From: Karstenula rhodostoma CBS 690.94
Lineage: Eukaryota; Ascomycota; Dothideomycetes; Pleosporales; Didymosphaeriaceae
Direction: 5' to 3'
DNA: 64,000 nt
Assembly: GCA_010093485.1 (NCBI GenBank)
Contig: MU001505.1
Span: forward strand, 647,375 to 711,374
The notes below the pieces were generated by a model. The model ran no database searches and was not told where the DNA came from. It saw only the letters and a program-made list of their open reading frames with translations. The position numbers were made by a program, and so were the translations under genes. Position 1 is the stretch's first letter. Each line of letters starts with the position of its first letter. Below, one piece after another: positions 54,601 to 64,000 of this stretch.

Positions 54601-55091
54601 GCTGTTCGTAGTCGGGCAGCAGATGCGTTATGCTCTCAAGCAGTTCTGTGACCTTCTCAAGCAGTAAAACGTAGCTGCTCACGATCTAACGCAAGTTAGT
54701 GTGTAAATGGCATCGTCGCGGAAGTACGACCTTGAAAACCACATGTATCAGATCCCAAAACTTGCGACACCAATCCAAGCTCCATGGAATGGAAACTGCG
54801 ATGAGGTCAAAGTAGACGTTCATCCTATGAACAAACGTAAGGAATTTTTCTTCACATATCATCAGAACGTCTCTGTGTTTCTTGCTCTTTCTGCTTGCGG
54901 TGCTCAGGTTCTCTGACAATGAAGCAAGACTGGCACAAGGTGACGTAAGTGAATTGTTCGCCGACAGACTCCTCTCAAGTGCTCCAAGAGCTCTGGTCAA
55001 TGATATACAATTGGATCTGAGCAATCAAGGTCAGCCTGGCCTGGCTGTTGCGAAGAGCTACTGACGTCTGGTCCTCCACTGTCATATCCAT
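51624..55091 (-). CDS. STAND-type NTPase: DUF7708-like N-terminus plus NACHT domain (911 aa)
   Basis: Seven exons in phase: 55091-55066, 55016-54731, 54685-54460, 54298-54267, 54163-53962, 53912-53694 and 53368-51624. Residues about 15-190 are the helical N-terminal region found in fungal NLR-like proteins (YFDLIAVSIPWSLDWCRKFWDLIHVVFK, then 'WRPLDSRFAQLEARLVRNKEWLEKEL'). A linker with 'HPNTCAWFLDNEKYCRWKN' leads to the nucleotide-binding domain. Walker A is 331-338 (AESGFGKS, with Ala at the usual first Gly), and Walker B FLIIDGIDEC starts near 438. A winged-helix-like region and 'VTFAHKSVREYL' follow. No ankyrin, WD40 or TPR repeats are seen at the C-terminus. Such proteins are linked to heterokaryon incompatibility and innate immunity in fungi. 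Introns 161 and 325 nt long are exceptional in this window and could hide unrecognised exons. Confidence 0.82.
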
Positions 55092-55796
55092 GGCTGCAGT
55101 CTCAGTCTGCCACGGCATCGCCTGGATGTAACTTGACTTTGTGTTTCCGAACCTAGACGTATTTGATTTAGAGGATGCATTGACACGCATTCAGTGAAGG
55201 GTCCAGATTCGAAATCCATAGAATGGCGGCAAAGGGCACAAGCATGGTATTGTGGGACAGAAAGCTTCGCAGTGGAAGCTGATTAGAGCCATGTCGTGAT
55301 AATGGGCGGGTTGCATGCAACCACACGAACCGCACAGACGGATACCGAAAAGCAGTAGACGTGGGGCGAGTGGCAGCGGAAGGCGAACGGGACGATAAGC
55401 GGGCGATGTACCTGCAGGCTGGCAATGGAAGCCGAGTGGGTTGATGTAAAACGGCTTAGCAACCAGAAGAAAGAAGCATGGGGGCGCCAAGCCATTCCCG
55501 CAGAAGCGTGGGTGTGAACAGGGTTTAGGCCGAATCGGAGAGCCTCAACACGCGGATTGATACGCTCTGACGCAAAAGCAAGCCTGCACTGGGCGACGGC
55601 GCCGTGTCAGGGTTTGGAGCCGGACTGCGAACGCGCACGAGCAATGATGAAAGGTATCTTGGGTATCTTCTTCTCTCCAACCTGCGGCAGCTCCGCTTCA
55701 GCCAACATCGCCGCTCTATAATACAATAGATATTAAAATACCGCGTGTACAGAAGGCTGCAAGCCGTGCAGCTGAAATTCCTTCATCTCGATCTCT
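55092..55796. other. Intergenic region upstream of the STAND gene
   Basis: 705 bp without a supported gene; the STAND promoter and the Nem1 3' UTR. Confidence 0.4.
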
Positions 55797-57464
55797 TCAG
55801 AGGGTCTGCGGCTGACCCAACCGCAGGGCAAGCAATGCACGAACGTCGGTGACATATTGCAGGCCTTCCAGGAGCGGAAGCAGATGCAGGAGTCCATGAT
55901 CCGTTGGATCGTTGATCCAGCCTTCGATGGGGATGGCGTTGTCTAATATCGATCGTTAGCCCACGTTGCTCGGTGTGTCCGCGCGAAGCGCCTCACCTTC
56001 GTTGAAGACGTAGCACATGGGGCTGTTATCAACGATCATGACCCTGCTGAGGTCAGGCTCGACCTGAGCCAGATCCTTGATGTAAGCCCCGTTACGAAAG
56101 GTGCAGTGCTGCCGGTAGTACCTTCCCGCGAAGTACTTGCGCTCCGTCTCCAACCAGTCGATAACTGGGTCGGCGTATTCCTGCACAGACGCCGTGAAGA
56201 TTACTAAATTGTACCATTTACACACCTGTGGCGAGCTGAGTTAGCGGATGTCGCCTACCTCAAGGATATGAGTTACCTTTTTCAGAAATTCATCGCAATG
56301 TGGTCGTTTATGCACATAATACAAAATAGGAACCTGCGGGCCTATGATCTGGCCGCCCGCTCCTACTGGCTGTTGCAGTTTCACCTCGACCATGTGGCCC
56401 GTTGTATACCGCCCGCCCTTGGCCATGCTGTGGATCAGCGTCTCATCGAGATCTAGAATCAACGTTTTTTGGTGCGGGCCGACCGAAGCCGTATTCGCTG
56501 CAGAATACGACGGCTGGCGCCGCGGGACAAGGGGCCGCGGGGGTTGTGGCGCTCGAGGAAACTTTGTCAGTTGCTTGGAGGTTATGGGACCAGTCGGAGA
56601 CTTGAGTGCGTTGGCAGCTTCGGTCGACACCTGGGTCAACCCGCCCTTCGCGCCCGTCTTCTTCGCTGCCTTGCGCTGTCTCAGGGCCTCATCATTGTGT
56701 AGCTTGATGCGGATTTGCCTCTTCGCGGGTGCGATCTCTTCGCCGGCAGAGGAGGCGGTCGATTTCGATCGCGTGTGGCGGGAGGGCGCATCGTAATCGC
56801 CGTCTCTCGAGGAAGGTCGTTCGCTTTCCATGTCGGAATCGGACGAGATTGCCGTCGAAGTCGAGATGACCGAAGGCGAACGCTTGGGGGGCTTCTTGAC
56901 CTTCTGCGTGGCGGTGATGCTTCTGCCCTTGCGCTTCCCCTTTTCCTGAGTGTCCGACGAGTCCGAGGCGTGCATGGTCGCAACAGTCCGCTTCTTCCGA
57001 CGGGATCTTGTGAAAGGATGGCTAAGGTGGTATACAGGGGCAATGAGCGAGAAACGTCCGTCTTCATAGTGGAAACATGCGACCAGGTAGTGCCCAGTCA
57101 CAACAATGGGCGTGAGAAGTAGCTTGACGCCACCGATGAATACGTCGGATATCCTTTGAGGTATCAGCCACCTGTTCGGTTTCTGCGTCGCAGGAAAGGG
57201 CTCCTCTGCGGGGTGGAGGAGCGGCGTCTTCTCGTCGAAGTCGGGCGCGGTCGCGTCTGTCTGGGTATAACTAGCCCCGTCCGCCCGCCTGGCTACCATG
57301 TTGTTCGATACGTCTGTCGATGCTATGGGTCCTGCGCCCGCATCATTCGATTGAACCAGTGCGCGGAGCCGAGGCTGTGCGTGGAAGATGTTGCTCTGAG
57401 ACGACGCGCGTGAACGTGGAGGGCTCGCGGGCGGGGTGCTGCCGATGTGTGCAAGAACGTTCAT
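55797..57464 (-). CDS. NEM1: Nem1-like nuclear-envelope phosphatase (520 aa)
   Basis: Three exons: 57464-56277, 56225-55997 and 55942-55797, introns of 51 and 54 nt. The C-terminal FCP1/SCP1-type catalytic domain has the HAD signature DLDETLI (338-344, nucleophile Asp338 and Asp340). Further motifs are '[16 protein letters not shown]', '[23 protein letters not shown]', '[22 protein letters not shown]' and a C-terminal '[11 protein letters not shown]'. The N-terminal half is variable, with a hydrophobic stretch at about 107-131 ([24 protein letters not shown]), the membrane anchor, then Ser/Lys-rich linker. Nem1 with Spo7 dephosphorylates the phosphatidate phosphatase Pah1 at the ER/nuclear envelope, controlling lipid storage and nuclear shape. 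Length fits filamentous fungi. It is divergent from eIF2B-beta with 630 bp between starts. Confidence 0.93.
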
Positions 57465-58094
57465 GCTCCGCTCACAGCCATAAACAAAGACTGATGTCGT
57501 GCGCGCTCTGGCTATTCAGAATCCAGCGCACGCGGCACGTCGGAGCACCGTGTTTGCCCTGTGCAGGGGGCCGGAGGCGATCTCCCAACTGACTAGCTGA
57601 GCAGGCAGCCGGCAGTGGCCACCAAGGGGGCAACTGGCAGAGCAACGGCCAGGGCCGCGAAGGAGAGCACGGGACGAAGAGCAGACGACCGAGGGCCTGT
57701 ACGAGAGCGGGCGCGATGGCGTTGGAGGGAGAGAGGGATGCCGGACGACCCTAAGCAATGACGATGTCAGACGCACCTGCAGTTTTCCGAAAATGGAAAC
57801 ATCGGAAATCGGCCATTTGCCCACCCGCCCAGCTTTCCAAAGACTCATACGCATACTTTTGCGCCAACAGCACCGCAACCCGCTTCCAGCTCCTTCGTGC
57901 CCGCCCCGCGTGCAGAAAAAGCCCCCAGCGAAACAAAGGGTCCAGCGACCAGCCTCCGCCTGCCCTCGAACCCTGCGCGCTCTCGGACAGCCGCGAATTG
58001 CACCCCGCCTATAGTGCACTCGCACATCAACAGCTACCCACAGCCCGCCGTTAAAGCAGCACGCATACTTGCTCCCGCCCGCGCACTCGGAAGC
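57465..58094. promoter_or_regulatory. Divergent promoter region, NEM1 / GCD7
   Basis: 630 bp between two start codons. No clear TATA box, as is usual for housekeeping genes. Confidence 0.45.
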
Positions 58095-59642
58095 ATGGCG
58101 CAAGGCATAACACAGCTGGCCCCGGGGCTCATATCCTTTCTCAAATCGCTCAAGACCACCCCAGCCGACCCCTCGGTCGAGCATCTTATATCGTCAGTCA
58201 CAGTCGCAGTCACAGCTCGCTCCCCTGGCTCAACAAGCAGCTAACAGCGCGCAGCCTCCTCAAGCGACGGCAAATCCGCAATTCGAGACCATGCGCCATT
58301 GCCACGACCGCGCTCATGCTCCGAGTGGTAGGCGAGTTCAAAGGCCGGGACGCGGCGAAGCTCGTGGAGCGCATACGCCAGGTTGGACGACGGCTGACGG
58401 CAGCTCAGCCGCGGGAGGTGGTTGTGGGCAACATCGTACGGCGCGTGCTGGGTCTGGTGCGCGAGGTGCTCGACGACAACACAGGCGACAGCCATACCGG
58501 GAGCGATGCCGGCCACAACACACCCACGCACCATGACTCCATGACCCGACCGACCCTCTCTTCGAGCATCTCAACCTTCAGTCCTCTCAGACATGCAGCA
58601 GCAGAGCCCATGGACGCGAGCATGACGTCCGAAATGTCAGACTCCTCGGAATTCAATAGAAGACCTCCGCTTCTCACCTCGCATACATCATACGCTCCTA
58701 CCACCTCCGCGCCTTTGGTCAACTCACTCTTTGGTCTCTTCTCGCAACCGGACGATTCGAATGCCAGCACGCCAACAGGAGCCGCATCCCCTGATGGTAA
58801 GAGTGCGCATAGCCTAAACCTGGAAAGACTGGCAGACCTTAGCAGGAGTACCAATATCGACCTCAAAAGTGAAGTCATGGACGGCATTCGGGAACTGCAA
58901 GACGAACTGGAACAGTCGGACGAGCAAATTGCTGGTGTCGCGCTGGAACACATCCATTCGAATGAGATCATCCTCACACACACTGCGTCAACGACCGTTC
59001 AAAAGTTTCTTCTCAGTGCCGCGAAGAAGCGCAAGTTCACCGTAGTTCATGCCGAGACCTACCCACACGACAACACCGCAACTCACGGCATCTTGCTCAC
59101 CGGACGGAAACGAGAAACGCGATTGGACGAGGATGAAGATCCGTGGAAGCCTCTTACTGCTGCTGGCATACCAGTTTACGTTATCCCGGACTCGCACGTT
59201 TTCGCCATCATGTCCCGTGTTAACAAGGTCATATTGGCGACGCATACTGTCCTTGCCAATGGCGGTCTGGTCGCAGCTGCAGGTGCCCATATGATTGCAA
59301 AGGCGGCCAAGGAGCATCGAACGCCCGTGGTGGTCCTCAGCGGCGTCTACAAGCTAAGCCCGGTATATCCCTTTGACATTGATGAGCTCATCGAGTATGG
59401 AGATGCTGGAAGAGTTGTTCCATATGAAGACGGCGAGTTCGTAGACAAGGTCGATGTAGAGCACCCGCTGTATGACTACGTCCCAGCGGACCTCGTCGAC
59501 CTTTATATTACAAACCTGTAAGTACTACCTGTAGACAATACGTCGCTGAACCGATACTGACTATTACAGCGGTGGACATGCACCCTCGTACCTTTACCGG
59601 ATCGTTGCAGACCATTACCATACGGAGGACATTACCTTATGA
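58095..59642 (+). CDS. GCD7: Translation initiation factor eIF2B subunit beta (477 aa)
   Basis: Three exons: 58095-58192, 58255-59517 and 59570-59642, introns of 62 and 52 nt. The start MAQGITQLAPGLISFLKSLKTTP leads to 'SLLKRRQIRNSRPCAIATTALMLRVVGEF', typical of eIF2B-beta. A long Ser/Thr-rich insert (about 100-200) follows. The conserved IF-2B fold then has 'EIILTHTASTTVQKFLLSAAKKRKFTVVHAETYP', 'GIPVYVIPDSHVFAIMSRVNKVILATHTVLANGGL' and the C-terminal 'LVDLYITNLGGHAPSYLYRIVADHY', whose last part comes from the third exon. The protein is a regulatory subunit of the decameric GDP/GTP exchange factor of eIF2 and the target of eIF2 phosphorylation in the integrated stress response. Length is slightly longer than yeast Gcd7 because of the insert. 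Confidence 0.95.
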
Positions 59643-60670
59643 GCGCATACTCGTCTGAGTATGAGTCGGTTTTATAACAAGCGACGGGCTTCAACTTCGG
59701 CTTCGTCGCAAGCCTCAGTAGCTGTAGAGAGATCTTCTGAACTTCAATGTATACCCATTCCAATGTAGTCCATGCATTCACCATCCACGATATGAAGCAC
59801 GTACCCCATGGGCTCAACATAACATTCTTCCAAGAGAGAACGATCAACAGTGAAATGAAGATGCGAGACAGTAATACAAGCTACCCAGATCAGCAATGCT
59901 GAAAAAGCGTCAAGTACAGTCGGGCTGCTGCGGTCCGACCCTCATGCTTAGCGCATCATACGACGAAGCTCGCGGCTGCACGTGCCGACAGAACACGTTC
60001 GCCAACACGAGAACCGGACCGACCCAAACGCCCACTGCACCCTAAGAAACCCCAAGCCTAACCCATCCTCTCCCTCACACCTCGCCCCCATGCCCCCATT
60101 GCCCCCCTACACCATCTCTCCTCGCCCTCAGCCGCAGGCCCCAATTTGCCGCATCCGGCAATATCGCGCCGGAGAAAGCAAATCCATCGAAAACTGCGGG
60201 CTTGTCGCCCTTCCCCTAGCCTGGTTGTGCACCAATCAGATCGGGTGGGCTAGGCTGCTTGGGGGCGAGCGCAGAAAAACAGCGAATCAGGGGGGGAAGG
60301 TGAGAAATGGCCATTAGTTGAATGTGGGCGACGGGGCTGGAGGGCGGCGGGCGGAGTGACAGCAGGGAATGTGTGGAGCGAAGGGGGGGGGCGTGTTGGA
60401 AGGATGGTGTTGGCGAGGGGGAGGCGTGGGTAGGGGTGGTAGGGTGGTAGGGAGGCGTGGGAAAGGGCGCGAGATGTGGTTCGAGATGGGTGGACGGTCG
60501 GTCTTGGGATGACTTGATTTTACGATGAGCACTCAGGTGAAGTCTGCGTAAAGGTTCCATGCTCTATATGCTGCTGATGACGATGCCCTTCGCGAATGCG
60601 AGTTCCGTGTATACTTTTCCCCTATGCGCCATGCCAATGCCAAAGTTCTACAACCCCATGCATCATACCC
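59643..60670. other. Convergent intergenic region
   Basis: 1.03 kb without a supported gene. The stretch 60.28-60.48 kb is strongly G-rich on the plus strand, with runs of seven or more G. Confidence 0.4.
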
Positions 60671-62283
60671 TCATCTCAGCGTCCTCATCTGAATCTCATT
60701 GTCATTATCATAATCATAATCCACCCTTTCTGCGTCGCCCTCCACATCCATCAACCCCCTCTCTTCCTCCCCGCTCCCCCGCTCCTCCTTCTTCGGCGCC
60801 TCCTTGTGCGTAGCAACATATATCGCCGACCCGAGAATCAAACTCGACCCCACAATGCTCAGCGCGCTCGGCGTTGTCCCAAAAACCAGCTTGTCAAATG
60901 ACAGCGCGAACAGCATCTGCACATACACCATGTTCGTCGCGCGGGAGGACTTCTCGTACTGGAGACCCGCGGCGAGCAGGAATTGCATGATGAAGCCGCA
61001 CACGCCGAGGAAGATAAGGTATGCGAAGTCGATCCAGGACTGCGGGAGGAGGAAGCCAACGTCCGGGAGGGCAAGCATCATGACGATGCTGACGAGTGTG
61101 CACCACGTCGCGAAGTAGTTGACGGATAAGAGGGGGTGCGCCCGGCGCCCGATCCAGCGGATGGTGGTGTAGGCGCCGGCAGCTCCTATCACGCCGAGCA
61201 TGGCGATACCCACTGCCGATGCGCGTTGCGCGGGTGTTACATTATCGTAGGATGAGCCGAAGCGATGAGCGGGGTCGGTGCCGTTCGCAGGGATAAACTC
61301 GACGTCTGAATCTCCGCTGGCGGGGGGTACGGGGTCGTTGTTGCGGGAGAGGGAGGTGAAGAGGGTGACTGGGCGTGCGATCAGGACGACGCCGAAGAGC
61401 GAGACGTAGGCTGCGATTTGCTCCATTCTTGTGAAGGGTTCGTTGATGAGGAAGGAGCATGCCCAGCAGGCTAGAGAGGGGGCGAGGAAGGTGATAACGG
61501 TAGCATCTGCCAGTGGGAGATATAGCAGCGAATCTTTAACAAGTCAGTTTAGTATCGATGAAAGGCATCGAGAACGTTTAAATGGGCTTTTACATGTACC
61601 TGCACATAAGTTGTATGCACACCCAACGTGGTAAGTGCAACAGGAGCTTGGTTGAGTGGTCCCGAAAGGGTGCATAGCGATGGAAAAAAGATGTACTTAC
61701 AATACATGCCAAAGACTCCAAAAAAGCCAAAGAACCCTCTTGCGACTAGCAACCATCTCACTTCCCTGGTGCCGAAAGGGAAGTCCTTGGTCTTGGCCCA
61801 CCACATGTACCAACTCGAGCACACGACCGTGATGGACATTCGCGCGAACAAGATCTGAAACGGGTGGTAGCCTTTGCCATCATTGCCCTCGATCTCAAGC
61901 ATCCGAGTCGTTACGTTCATGAGAGTGCCGAAGAGTTGAGCAACCAAGACCAGGATCAGTCCGAGGTTCACGACCCAGAACACTTTCACTTTCTCTTTCA
62001 ACGTCTTCCCCCGCTGGGCCGGGGATCTCGAATAGCGTCTACGACCATGGCCGACATCCTCTCTGCGTCCCAGGCGACCCACGTCTTCGACCAGCAATGA
62101 CGACGGGTTTGGTGAAGGCGCACGAAAACCTCCAGTAAAGGCGCCGGCCAAAGCGTCAGTCGGCTTCGTCCCGGACTTAACGGAGACTTCAACTTCAGGC
62201 TCGGTAGCCGAGTCCACGAGCTTAGCGGTACTTTCGTTGTAGTTGGCACTGTCGACCAGAGCCTTGTGCGGCGGAACGCTCAT
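60671..62283 (-). CDS. EamA-family (DMT) membrane transporter (481 aa)
   Basis: Two exons, 62283-61701 and 61533-60671; the 167-nt intron starts GTAAGT and ends TTAAAG, giving 'GMYYSLLYLPLADATVITFLAPSLACW'. After a hydrophilic N-terminus of about 105 residues the protein has around ten hydrophobic helices (VNLGLILVLVAQLFGTLMNV, ILFARMSITVVCSSWYMW, and so on) in two EamA repeats. Each repeat carries the family's 'A....LP..DATV..FL.P' or 'VYVQMLFALSFDKLVFG' type motifs. Relatives are SLC35G-like solute carriers and drug/metabolite exporters, mostly with unknown cargo. A Glu/Asp-rich C-terminal tail follows the last helix (GSAIYVATHKEAPKKEE). The intron could contain a short extra exon, but the direct join restores a typical sequence. 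Confidence 0.9.
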
Positions 62284-63194
62284 AGCTTTGCATTGAGATA
62301 GTGGTAGCGGGAGTGAGGTAGGGAGTCAGAGGCATCAGCACTATTTGTGGAGCGCTGCCTGAGGGGCACAGCACCTGTCTGGGGGCGAGATGATGACCCA
62401 ATTGCACCATGTGGATTTTGGTCATGGCGGCGTCGGGAAGCGACGAGTAGGCGCGTAGAGCTCCACCTCGTCCCGAGTTTTCCGGGGCGGCGTAGCCTGA
62501 ATGAGGCAGGCGGCGGCACGACAGTTTGCAGATCTTTGATGTGTTGGGGCCCATACGCCGCATGTTTTGAGGTTCAAAGGAACAAGTGTTTCGTTGTTCG
62601 TCCTTGTCGTGGCGTCATACCATAGGTAGTTGTGTGACGTTGATGTTAGTGGGCGATCCTTCGACCCCGCGAGCACAAGTCGCTATGACAGACACTGCTG
62701 GACATCGAACGAGGAACGTTACCGACTAGATACAACATGTCGGGTTTATTGCATTTGTAAGGAACACCTAGGGCGCCTACGCACGCGGCGCAGCCTTGAC
62801 CAAGACATTCGAATGCACTTCATTGGTGCGTTTCATCGCAAAGCTTCTGCGGCGAAGTTCTGCCCTCAACGAATGGTCCATACGAAGCGCCAAATGATGT
62901 CCTTCAAACACTGCTGTCGTTCCTACGATAGCCAAGTTCTTGCTCATGCAGCGACCACAATGTAAAGGACGTTAGTAGATGCGATCTCAGGTTCTCGCCT
63001 ACCCCAGTGGAGTGATACGAAGTAAATGTGGCGGAGCATTGGGCTGGCATGCGGACGTGGTTTTTATCGCACAGCAAGGCTATACTCAAGAGACCGTACT
63101 TCTCCCCGTTGCCTAATTTCCTGAGAGACTTCCATCTGCTATGGTACTATATATATTCAAGTCACAGATGTTCTGTTCATAAGTCAACCAAGAG
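62284..63194. promoter_or_regulatory. Divergent intergenic region, transporter / HET gene
   Basis: 911 bp, no gene seen. An AT-rich stretch with TATATATT at 63150-63157 lies about 45 bp upstream of the HET-gene start and may serve as a TATA element. Confidence 0.4.
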
Positions 63195-64000
63195 ATGGAG
63201 ATGACACGAGGATCGATAGAACCACACCCGCACCCCGAGTCGACGTCCGCCATACTCTGCTCTACATGTCGGAACGCTCTGGAGTCGGGCTTAGAAGATG
63301 TCCTCGAGGAGAGTTTTTACCACAAGTGCGCCCATCATGAGACCATCACGGCCTTCAAAGGAGCTGTTGCCCAAGACTGTTTTATATGCACGAAGCTTTG
63401 GTTTTCGATACGCAAGGAAGTGCTTGCAAAATGGAATAATGAAACGGACTGGATGCCCTTCAAGTGCTTGCTCCAACGTCGCCCGTGGGCGGCAGAACGG
63501 TACGGTGCCGTCTACTGGCATATTGTGTACATGGAGTTCGATTTTCCGCAGTTAGACCTGTGGGATCTCAACTATCGAGGGAACGTGTTCTGCTTGTTCA
63601 AGAACGCGGATGGTATGTGTGATTCTCTACTTCTTGTATACGTCTTATAGATCCTCTCGCTCATAATACATGTATACAGAAAAAAGGAGCAGTGCGGAGG
63701 AATCCTATGAGAGCAGCACAGCTTCAGCCTCAGTACATGAACTAGCTTGTACATGGTACAATGTGTGTCGCAAGTCCCATAAGACCTGCAACAAGTTGGG
63801 ACCAGGCAAGGAGTACACACCCACTAGGCTTATTGACATTGGCAGTGAAGGCGACGATACTTGGAAGCTCTGTCTGCATCCGGATGATATCCAGGGCTTT
63901 CCGGACTATCTGACCTTAAGCTACAGATGGGCTAAAGATCCAGCTGTGTTGCTTCTGAGCTCCACTATCGACGCCTTTCGACAAGGTGCTCCTATAGCCA
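63195..64000 (+). CDS. HET-domain protein, 5' part (246+ aa)
   Basis: Two exons visible: 63195-63612 and 63680 onward past the end of the window, with a 67-nt intron. The first 140 residues contain Cys-rich segments (CSTCRNALE, 'CFICTKLW') often seen before the HET domain. The HET core begins at 'PTRLIDIG...WKLCLHPDDIQGFPDYLTLSYRWAKDPAVLLLSSTIDAFRQGAPI', where the LSYRW/H motif is the family signature. HET proteins trigger cell death when incompatible strains fuse and may act in defence; family members are numerous and variable. The C-terminal part is cut off by the window edge, so completeness cannot be judged. The start is the first ATG of the open frame. Confidence 0.9.

Noticed and set aside
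1..64000. Transposons, RIP-mutated repeats, CRISPR arrays or a large secondary-metabolite core enzyme
   Set aside because: No transposase or reverse transcriptase, no long terminal repeats, no strongly AT-shifted blocks, no PKS/NRPS domains, and CRISPR is not expected in a fungus.

Overview
This window is nuclear DNA of a filamentous ascomycete (Pezizomycotina, most likely Dothideomycetes; the class is an inference from overall protein similarity, not from a marker gene). The evidence is short spliceosomal introns, mostly 42-68 nt, with GT..AG ends and CTAAC/CTGAC-like branch sites; gene families typical of moulds (HET domain, DUF7708/NACHT STAND protein, UstYa/DUF3328, Zn2Cys6 regulator, fungal rhodopsin-fold membrane protein); and an intron-bearing tRNA-Asn. 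I rebuilt exon structures by hand. Every model below keeps phase across its introns unless stated otherwise.

Layout. 1-8.9 kb: 5' part of an NCBP3-like gene (-), then an SDR (-) divergent from a succinate-semialdehyde-type dehydrogenase (+), a BTB-like protein (+), a YghA-type SDR (-) and a small basic Thr/Arg-rich protein (+). 8.9-12.7 kb has no convincing gene. 12.7-19 kb is a secretory stretch: a secreted RlpA-like barrel protein, a UstYa-family protein (-), and divergently 1 kb away a tiny secreted precursor with two near-identical peptides bounded by Lys-Arg sites, then Kgd4. 19.5-23.3 kb: Mediator subunit 18 and a ten-exon polynucleotide kinase/phosphatase. 23.3-31.4 kb is mostly non-coding around one Ser/Pro-rich protein; it holds a 305-nt assembly gap and a 27-nt poly-C run. 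31.4-43.1 kb is a minus-strand block: NirA-like regulator, chorismate synthase, Sec14-like/RhoGAP protein and a TCP11/Sok1 protein. 44.6-49 kb: rhodopsin-fold membrane protein, tRNA-Asn, Dabb-domain protein and a DUF1761-like membrane protein. 49.5-55.1 kb: an F-box gene broken by a frameshift next to a seven-exon STAND NTPase. 55.8-62.3 kb: Nem1 phosphatase divergent from eIF2B-beta, then an EamA-type transporter. The window ends inside a HET-domain gene.

The most interesting system is the divergent pair at 14.7-16.9 kb. A UstYa-family oxidase-like protein faces a 71-residue Kex2-processed repeat precursor. This is the minimal architecture of a fungal ribosomal peptide (dikaritin-type RiPP) locus. 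The alternative is a secreted pheromone-like peptide with an unrelated neighbour. The second accessory theme is self/non-self recognition (STAND NTPase and HET-domain gene, plus a decayed F-box gene). The remaining genes are mainly housekeeping.
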